Assembly: GCF_022682495.2 (NCBI RefSeq)
Contig: NC_071398.1
Location: forward strand, 87,273,398 to 87,337,397
DNA: 64,000 bases
DNA from: Desmodus rotundus
Lineage: Eukaryota; Chordata; Mammalia; Chiroptera; Phyllostomidae
Reading direction: 5' to 3'
Positions 60,401 to 64,000 of this stretch are shown here, in pieces. Position 1 is the first letter of the stretch, and every line of letters starts with the position of its first letter. Under the pieces are notes generated by a model. It saw only the letters and a program-made list of their open reading frames with translations, was not told where the DNA came from and did not search any database. A program made the position numbers and the translations under genes.

Positions 60401-62580
60401 TCTTTTCTTTTTGCTGTAAGAGTCTGTCCCACCTTGAGGCAACGAAGATGCTGCCGACTGGCCAGGGGAAAGGGTCAGAAAGTGCAGACAGCCACAGAGA
60501 TTAATATTTCAAAACCTTGACACACTGTGGCTTAGTCAATGGACACCTTTCATCTGAGGCCCATAAATCCATTAATAGCATCAAGTCGTTTCTCCAGTGT
60601 CTGTTCTCTGGTTAGAACATGTGGTAACTCTGCGGAGGGTAGTCTACTCTTCCTTAATACAGAGAAGAGAGGGGAAGAGAACATGAGAAACTGTCACCTC
60701 CCCCCCACCACTGCAAAAGCCCCTTGATTCTGTCACCCAGGGAGATGTGTGGGGATCTGTAGGTGTCAGAATACTGCTGGGTCACTCTGTGTGAGTGTGC
60801 TGGGGAGAGGTGATTGAGGGAGGAATGACGTTCCTGGGGCACAGGCTCAGCCAGAGCTCAGCCTTATGGTGGTGAGAGAACTATTTGGACAGTGAAGCAG
60901 AAGACACTCTGAGAAGAACCATCAGGCTTCCTCATCCCTACTCCCTTCTGTCTTCCTTCTGCTAACTTTGTTATGGAGATAATAAAAATCCAGTATGGAG
61001 ATGATGCCACACAGGATGGTCTCAATTTTTTGATCAATGAAAGGTAGATGTTACATATACAATTCTATTTGGATTTGGGGCCATTTTATTGGTGATGGAA
61101 ATGGGCTTCCTGAGGAAATTCTCTGCCAGCTTATCTGAAGCTGTTCCAGTCTCCTCCGGGCTGAATCTGAGCCAGTAAGGATGAAAACTTGGAGTTCTTG
61201 TTCCCTATGCCCTCTTAACTTAAGTGGTACAGATCGAATGGAGCCCTCGACAGCTAGGCTGTTATATTTTAAACAATAGGCCCTATTTATAGCGATGCCA
61301 GAGTCAACATTAAAAAAAGTTTTTCTGTATTTTTGATCCTGATCCTTCTGGGGGGTTAGGTTATGTCTTATGGATATGACTGAAGATATTTATCCCTTGT
61401 GCAGAGAGAGAAAATGGGAAGGAATAGGGTAATTCAGACGCCTGCCCTATCTCAGGCCACATAGTTGTTTATCTGGAGAGGCAATAAAGAACAGTGTCGG
61501 ATCTTAGCAGGGCTCTCTGGAAAAACCAGAGAACTCGCGTCAAAACAGTCCGCCCTGCTGAGTTGACAAGGACTTACCGTTTGTGGCGCTTCGTTTACTG
61601 ATGTGGGAACACGGGACAGGGTTGCAGTTGGTCAGTTCTATTCTTGGACAGGGTACAGAAATGATGCTCCGTCCCGGATGCACTTCAGCCAGAGATACTA
61701 ACCAATGTAGCATTGGACTGTGCTCACAAGGACGAAAATATGGCCAGGAGTTTGCAAACACTTGAGGAAATTCGCCTAAATAGTGGAAGCATAGGACTTC
61801 TCTCAAGGCATTGAGTTAATACACCACCACACAACACCAAAAAACCCCCACAACAAATGAATATAATTATTACACTCATGGAATAAAAGCATACTAATGA
61901 AAAAAGGCAAAGTTCTTGAAAATTAGATGCATTAAAAGAAAAACCTGAGTAGATGAGTTGACTAGCAATAAACACCAAACCGACTGAGTAGAAGGAAGGG
62001 GAAGATGGAAACATTGGAGAGAAAATGTACAGTTAACGTGACCGAATCTTAGCCCGTTAAGACAATACATTCTTTTCAGTAGATGGCAATGAGAGCCTTA
62101 TCGCCAACAGCATTGTCAGTATAGAGGGATAGAAGTACGTTTAATGGAAATATGTGCTTTATTGCCGTGTCTCCCCTCAGTTTCCATTATCTAGCTTAAT
62201 TAGAACAATTGCTGTACCTTATAGATGATTGAAATGTTTGCTTATGAGTATTGTATATTAAAATATGTTAAAAGTTTATGTAATGCAAAGGGATTCTTAA
62301 CTAGTTGAACTCTATGACTGATAGAATATTTGGGAATTTTTGAATCAACCGTGAAGTCATGTGTTTTAAACTATTACTCTTTTATAAACAACTGAATTCT
62401 TTTTTTTTAATGTATTTAGGGTTTGGGAACATCTCACCTCGCACAGAAGGGGGGAAAATATTCTGCATCATCTACGCCTTACTGGGAATTCCCCTCTTTG
62501 GCTTTCTGTTGGCTGGAGTTGGAGACCAACTAGGGACCATATTTGGAAAAGGGATCGCAAAAGTGGAAGATACGTTTATT
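19864..62580 (+). CDS. KCNK2: KCNK2 (TREK-1 / K2P2.1 potassium channel), 5' half, four exons joined, incomplete at 3' end
   Basis: Two-pore-domain background (leak) potassium channel of the plasma membrane; the family works as dimers and TREK-1 is gated by stretch, lipids, heat and pH. Join of 19864-19909, 22780-23090, 39371-39488 and 62420-62580 reads without a stop for 212 codons. Phases are 1, 0, 1 and 0, and every junction is GT-AG. In order it shows a cytosolic N-terminus (1-60), M1 (about 61-81), the extracellular cap (about 82-130) with Cys108 and sequons N110-S-T and N134-T-S, a pore helix, the filter TIGFG (157-161), and M2 (about 172-200). The N-terminal text [15 protein letters not shown] followed by [12 protein letters not shown] is that of TREK-1, not of the paralogues TREK-2 (KCNK10) or TRAAK (KCNK4). 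The second pore domain and C-terminus are outside the window. No coding damage is seen. Start choice: the codon at 19864 is the first in-frame ATG after an in-frame TAA at 19813. Confidence 0.96.
20662..20683. repeat. (CA)11 microsatellite
   Basis: Eleven uninterrupted CA units in KCNK2 intron 1, likely variable in length. Confidence 0.95.
21260..21298. other. Two interleaved perfect inverted repeats (A-B-A'-B') in KCNK2 intron 1
   Basis: A = AATCTCCG (21260-21267), B = CATGTACGTG (21269-21278), A' = CGGAGATT (21281-21288), B' = CACGTACATG (21289-21298). A pairs with A' over 8 bases and B with B' over 10, with no mismatch. The spacers are 1, 2 and 0 bases, so both stems cannot easily form at once; two competing hairpins are more likely than a stable pseudoknot. 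An outer TACCTG (21230-21235) / CAGGTA (21299-21304) pair is also present. Function unknown. Confidence 0.8.
21422..21930 (-). repeat. Possible A-tailed retroposed insertion, minus strand
   Basis: A pure T32 run (21422-21453) is followed by sequence that, on the minus strand, reads ATAAAATAAATCTCAGTTACCC and then the A32 run: an AATAAA signal about 20 bases before an A tail, as in an L1-copied mRNA. I could not identify a parent gene or find the matching target-site duplication, so the 5' limit is a guess. Confidence 0.35.
22780..23090 (+). CDS. KCNK2: KCNK2 coding exon 2 (residues 16-119: N-terminus, M1, start of cap)
   Basis: A 311-base exon with acceptor cttgtcAG at 22778-22779 behind a C/T-rich tract and donor GTAATG at 23091. 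It encodes the cytosolic N-terminal tail, M1 (about 61-81, [18 protein letters not shown]) and the first part of the extracellular cap to Gln119. The cap contains Cys108, which in K2P channels forms the inter-subunit disulfide, and the glycosylation sequon N110-S-T. Met57 at 22902 is the internal start reported for N-truncated TREK-1. If the following intron were retained, the frame would stay open to about 23204 and end shortly after the cap, giving no pore. Confidence 0.96.
22902..22905 (+). promoter_or_regulatory. KCNK2: Internal start codon Met57 overlapped by the stop of an upstream ORF (ATGA)
   Basis: ATG at 22902 is codon 57 of the 426-residue form, with G at -3. Initiation here is established for TREK-1 and gives a channel lacking residues 1-56 with altered ion selectivity. 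In this sequence TGA at 22903-22905 ends the frame opened at 19850 in exon 1, so stop and start overlap as ATGA. Confidence 0.7.
23220..23405 (+). repeat. Pyrimidine-rich tract just downstream of exon 2
   Basis: About 185 bases dominated by C and T on the plus strand, starting about 130 bases after the exon 2 donor. It could bind pyrimidine-tract proteins in the pre-mRNA, but no specific site is proven. Confidence 0.6.
24619..24836 (+). repeat. VES SINE, plus strand
   Basis: Starts CCCTGACCAGTTGTGGCTCA, with a B-box-like GTTCGATTCC near 24677, the TTTCTCTCTCTCCCTTCCCC block and an AAATAAATAAATAAAATC tail. An imperfect flanking repeat (GATCTATCTGG / GATTTATCTTGG) is visible. Confidence 0.92.
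26467..28755 (-). mobile_element. Near full-length, inactive Tigger1 (pogo-type) DNA transposon, transposase on minus strand
   Basis: Begins CAGGCATAACTTGGAAATAT, a decayed Tigger1 terminus, and continues through the whole known order of that element to AATGCAGTATCTGTGAGTGC near 28716-28735. On the minus strand broken pieces of the CENP-B-like transposase are seen in order: N-terminal [18 protein letters not shown] near 28320-28260, then [18 protein letters not shown] near 27670, the catalytic-domain [15 protein letters not shown] near 27390-27350, and the C-terminal [20 protein letters not shown] near 27190-27130. Several frameshifts and stops separate them. About 2.29 kb against about 2.4 kb for the consensus. 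An old insertion, with no function expected. Confidence 0.9.
28765..29875 (+). repeat. Ancient interspersed repeat, class unassigned (long copy)
   Basis: More than 1 kb in a consistent purine-rich order: GGCATTCCAGGTAGAGAGGA, ATTTTGGATTTCACTCAGAG, GACCTGATCTGGC, AAGTCAAGGATGACTCACAG, TTAATGAGATGGAAAAACTC. It abuts the Tigger1 end. Several of its frames are open for 60-110 codons, but these are chance ORFs. Confidence 0.5.
30456..30646 (-). repeat. VES-type SINE, minus strand
   Basis: Minus strand begins GGCACTGGCTGGGTGGTTCA and ends in an AT-rich tail. It interrupts a flanking duplication CAGGGTTATTTTAT at 30442-30455, repeated with one extra T at 30647-30661, which fixes both ends. Confidence 0.9.
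35204..35720. other. Unidentified block open on both strands, with AATAAA at its right edge
   Basis: The minus strand is open for 127 codons (35587-35204) and the plus strand for 98 codons (35342-35638) over the same DNA. An AATAAA lies at about 35707 on the plus strand. I do not recognise either translation. It could be a decayed retrocopy or a chance coincidence; a functional gene is unlikely because no splice, CpG or start-context support is seen. Confidence 0.25.
36099..36310 (+). repeat. VES SINE, plus strand
   Basis: Starts CCTGGCTGGTGTGGCTCAGT (A box), has B box GGTTCGATTCC near 36155, then GCATGTGCCTGGGTTGCAGG, GAGGCAACCACACACTGATG and a tail with AATAAATAAATAAAAATC. One of the best preserved copies here. 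Confidence 0.94.
36663..37160 (+). mobile_element. Non-autonomous hAT-type DNA transposon fossil
   Basis: Left end CAGGGGTTCTCAAGATGTGG and right end AACTGAGAATTGCTGG form the decayed inverted repeats typical of mammalian hAT (Charlie-group) elements. The interior with TTTTCACTCTCCTTGTCTCA and AGCAGATATTAGAATCTG fits the same family. No coding capacity. Confidence 0.7.
37390..38225 (+). repeat. Old L1 (L1M-type) 3' end
   Basis: Contains decayed L1 ORF2 C-terminal DNA (AATGATTCTAAAGTTTATGC, then GAGACCTGCCTTATCTGATA), followed by L1-like 3' sequence and an end resembling older L1M tails (TTTTTGCAATGAACGTATGT and AATAAAGCATTACA). 5' truncated and full of stops. Confidence 0.72.
39371..39488 (+). 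CDS. KCNK2: KCNK2 coding exon 3 (residues 120-158: cap helix 2, pore helix 1)
   Basis: A 118-base exon with acceptor aacttgcAG and donor GTAGGA at 39489. It starts [15 protein letters not shown] and ends at T-V-I-T-T-I plus the first G of Gly159. It carries the sequon N134-T-S and His141, the residue linked to extracellular proton sensing in TREK-1 (H126 in the 411-residue numbering). The pore helix is about 145-157. The intron cuts the first Gly codon of the selectivity filter in phase 1, a position shared by many K2P genes. Read-through into the intron gives 8 odd residues and a stop. Its length is 1 mod 3, so skipping it alone shifts the frame. Confidence 0.96.
41870..42232 (+). repeat. 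LINE-2 fragment, 3' end
   Basis: Diverged L2 3' sequence ending CAGTGCCTGACACAGAGTGG GTGCTTAATAATTATTTT, the characteristic L2 terminus. Confidence 0.68.
42590..43660 (+). repeat. Ancient interspersed repeat, class unassigned
   Basis: Purine-rich segments (CGGTCCCTGCTTGAGGTCCA, AGGCAATTAGGAGGCATTTC, ACTGGGGTGATTTGGGCGGC) follow the order of the copy at 28.8-29.9 kb. Boundaries are approximate. Confidence 0.42.
43790..44590 (+). repeat. Ancient interspersed repeat, class unassigned, split by a MITE
   Basis: Order TGGAGCTTACACTGGGGTTG, GCAGGTGACATTGAAGCTGA, AAAGACCCTGGAAAGAGCAG, then, after the 174-base MITE, GGACCTCATAGGTCAAGGCA and GGGACCCTGGCTGCCATGCA. Continuity across the insertion shows nested insertion. 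Confidence 0.5.
44166..44339. mobile_element. 174-bp MITE with TA target-site duplication, nested in an older repeat
   Basis: Ends CCCTATTTTGC and (reversed) CCGTATTTTGC open an imperfect 25-base inverted repeat matching at 19 positions, each followed inward by a TATAATG motif. TA flanks both sides (44164-44165 and 44340-44341). No ORF. It interrupts an ancient repeat that continues on both sides, so it is younger than its host. TA duplication suggests a Tc1/mariner-type mobiliser; the family is not recognised. Confidence 0.75.
47069..47191. mobile_element. 123-bp mariner-type MITE
   Basis: Inverted repeats contain a perfect 19-base arm, GCAAAAGTAGGTTTACAGT, at 47077-47095, with its complement at 47166-47184. 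TA is present at both edges (47067-47068 and 47192-47193). The interior is AT-rich with no coding capacity. Structure and ends resemble small mariner derivatives known from mammals. Confidence 0.82.
47700..47885 (+). repeat. MIR-type SINE fragment
   Basis: GTCTTGGGCAGATCACAGTT followed by GTGAAGGTTAAATAAGATTA fits a diverged MIR copy. Confidence 0.5.
48338..48551 (+). mobile_element. Short non-autonomous hAT-type transposon
   Basis: Starts CAGGGGTCAGCAAACTATGG and ends AAGTTTGCCAGCCAGGG, an inverted-repeat pair typical of a common mammalian hAT family. The interior includes GGCACAGCCACCCCCATTTC-like and GAGTAGTTCCAACAGAGG segments of that family. About 214 bases. Confidence 0.75.
50819..50842 (-). 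other. G-quadruplex-capable motif, minus strand
   Basis: Plus-strand C7-A-C5-A-C5 gives minus-strand G5-T-G5-T-G7, with enough G runs for a four-tier structure motif. In intron 3, in a T-rich setting. Confidence 0.55.
51635..51890 (+). repeat. MIR SINE
   Basis: TATGTTCCAGGCACTCTTGT, CTTGTAACACCTGTATAAGG and CTTTACTCCCACTTTGGGAT in MIR order, plus strand. Confidence 0.65.
53196..53440 (+). repeat. MIR SINE
   Basis: Good MIR match in order: CTGTGCCAAGCACCAGACTA, TATCTCACATAATCCTGATT, GGGGAAACTGAGGCACCAAG, GCTAGGATTCAAACCCAGAT, then CCTTAACAACGTTGCTGTAT. Confidence 0.8.
56330..57110 (+). repeat. T-rich old LINE-like sequence
   Basis: Similar character to the block at 880-1560: ATTAATTTCCAGTGACTATT, TTCTTCAGTTTCTCTATAAT, ACTTCTTCCAGAACTTGGGT. 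Old LINE-derived DNA is the likeliest source; weak. Confidence 0.32.
57482..57686 (-). repeat. VES-type SINE, minus strand
   Basis: Minus strand carries GGCCAGGCATTTGGTTAGAG at its 5' end and a long CT-rich run before the tail. A 14-base duplication with one mismatch flanks it (57468-57481, 57687-57700; AACCCACTGTTTTA / AACCCAGTGTTTTA). The extra 15 bases between the SINE head and the duplication suggest 5' transduced or filler sequence. Confidence 0.88.
62420..62580 (+). CDS. KCNK2: KCNK2 coding exon 4 (residues 159-212: filter 1 completion, M2)
   Basis: A 161-base exon with acceptor tgtatttAG behind a T-rich tract and a consensus donor GTAAGT at 62581. It completes the filter (G-F-G, 159-161), then NISPRTEGG and M2 (about 172-200, including [20 protein letters not shown]), ending in the cytosolic M2-M3 linker at KVEDTFI (Ile212). 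In TREK-1 the next exon starts KWNVSQ; it is not in this window. Intron read-through adds VSMIAF and a stop. Length is 2 mod 3, so loss of exon 4 alone truncates the channel, while loss of exons 3 and 4 together keeps the frame. Confidence 0.96.
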
Positions 62581-64000
62581 GTAAGTATGATAGCCTTTTA
62601 ATCACTTGTAGTTATTGTTTAATCTATTAAATATTACACTCTTTCTATTAGCTTCTACATGTACAGTTAGACATTCATTATTGGAGTTTCCACAACAATT
62701 GCTAGGTAGTCCTATTAGCACTGCGTAATTATTTTTATACTTACCTGAGCAAATAAATGAATTCATGAGAAAACCCCTAAAATATGCATGAAAAGTAGAA
62801 ATCTGAGAGTCACAAGTTCAGATTTTTCAGATATATTATCTCCTACCTCTACTCTCCATTTTTGCACTTATTTAATGTGAATAACGATACTGACGATGAG
62901 GCATTACTGGAAGAGTCGGGGATAATATAGGTTAAGGCTTAGCATTGCTAGTGAAGACTAACAGCATCTCATTATTTTAAAGTCGCTGTGGTGCCCTTGG
63001 TCATTGCTGGTGTCACTGAAACGTAAAGAGACCCTCTGTGAAAGACAGAGTAATACATAGCAAACACAATGAAGGTGATTATACAACTTAATTCAGTAAT
63101 GTCATTGATGGAAATTCATCTAAGGGATGTAATTCAGTAGAACGACAGTAATATACATGAAGATGTTCATGGACATGGACTCAATACAAAAAAATAAATA
63201 ACATGGAAATGCTTCAATTAGAATTTGGAGTAAAAAATGGTAATAATATCATGATTACAAACTTCTATTCTTGAAGATAATTATGGATCCAGGAAATGAT
63301 TGTGTTGGAGAAGGGGGTTATAAATGATTCATTACTACTGTGACCACTATTACAAATACGTTTTATTTATTACTCAATAATATTTTATATTTTCACAATC
63401 TTTTCAACAAAGCATTTTACTCTATGGATGAAATAAGACCATTGAGTATTGTTTTCAGTTTAAATTATAGTTCCAGTTTTTAGCCTTAGTTATGTTTCAT
63501 AGTCAAGTTCAAAGTTTACTCTCAAATATTTAGAATGGAGTAGGTATAGTTGTTCCAAAACAGAAGTTTAATCCGTTTCATGGTGTTGTACTTTTCTTGT
63601 ATTGATATTAAAAATACTTTGTATTTGTATTAATTGAGAAGTGGGGTTGGTGGCATAAACTGGTAGTACTGAATTGCTCATTTGCTGAACAGAGTTGGGG
63701 GAGCCTACGGGATGCTGGATAGTACTTCTCCTGCCGCATCTACATCACTGTATAAAACAAATGCCCCGCCCCGTTAGTGAATACAGTACAACGGACATGA
63801 TTCAGCATTTAGTACTAAATGCTTCTGGGAACTTTACCAATGAGATTTCTTTTACTCTCAGATATGTGATATGGATGGCGGGCTAGGAAAACTTTTATTT
63901 TCACTCTCCATTCTGTGGTTTCACAGATCTTTACTTCTAGAAAATTTGCACCCTCCAAAGTTCGGTAATTCTTCTACAGCGCAGGGCTGTGACCTGTGGG
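62581..64000 (+). other. KCNK2: KCNK2 intron 4, 5' part
   Basis: Begins with GTAAGT and runs out of the window. It is AT-rich; 63040-63450 resembles the diffuse, A-rich 3' part of an old L1, but too weakly to name. Confidence 0.7.

Larger units (their letters stand above)
39489..62419 (+). other. KCNK2: KCNK2 intron 3
   Basis: About 22.9 kb, mostly unique AT-rich sequence. It holds L2, two ancient repeats of unassigned class (one with a nested MITE), a mariner MITE, an hAT fossil, MIR copies and a VES SINE. 39489-41870, 44600-47060, 48560-50800, 54550-56330 and 57700-62400 show nothing I can name. Blocks at about 53690-54510 and 59400-59680 have a patchy LTR-like feel but no ends I can define. 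No additional exon is seen. Confidence 0.85.

Noticed and set aside
22780..62580. Assignment to the paralogue KCNK10 (TREK-2) or KCNK4 (TRAAK)
   Set aside because: The N-terminal and cap text ([26 protein letters not shown]) is that of KCNK2.
1..64000. CRISPR arrays, operons, phage or plasmid features
   Set aside because: The window is vertebrate intron-rich DNA; no spaced direct repeats or prokaryotic gene organisation.

Overview
This is mammalian nuclear DNA, almost certainly from a bat. Seven dispersed tRNA-derived SINEs have the bat VES structure, several with clear target-site duplications. Older L2, MIR, L1M, MaLR-type LTR, Tigger1, hAT and mariner fossils make up much of the remaining recognisable sequence. 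The family of bat cannot be settled from the sequence alone.

The only protein-coding gene I can support is the 5' half of KCNK2 (TREK-1, K2P2.1), a two-pore-domain potassium channel, on the + strand. Four coding exons are present: exon 1 (coding part 19864-19909), exon 2 (22780-23090), exon 3 (39371-39488) and exon 4 (62420-62580). All junctions are GT-AG and the phases agree. Joined, they encode residues 1-212 of the familiar 426-residue isoform: N-terminus, M1, extracellular cap, first pore helix, first selectivity filter and M2. The second pore domain and C-terminus lie beyond the window.

Layout: 1 to about 18360 is upstream non-coding DNA with scattered repeats. About 18360-20110 is a strong CpG island holding the promoter and first exon. 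19910-22779 is intron 1, 23091-39370 is intron 2 (with a near full-length dead Tigger1), 39489-62419 is intron 3, and intron 4 starts at 62581.

The most interesting part is the architecture of the 5' end. (i) A GTGAGT donor at 19792 would, when joined to exon 2, create an AUG across the splice junction in a strong Kozak context, giving the shorter N-terminus that starts M-A-A-P. (ii) A 14-codon uORF stops two bases before that junction AUG. (iii) In the longer exon 1 form, a short in-frame uORF in good context and an out-of-frame AUG at 19850 precede the weak main AUG at 19864. (iv) The ORF from 19850 runs 61 codons across the exon 1/2 junction and stops at a TGA that overlaps the internal start codon Met57 as ATGA. 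Met57 starts the N-truncated TREK-1. Together these suggest layered splicing and translational control of which N-terminus is made; this is inference from sequence. Intron 1 also carries two perfect inverted repeats interleaved in an A-B-A'-B' order (21260-21298).
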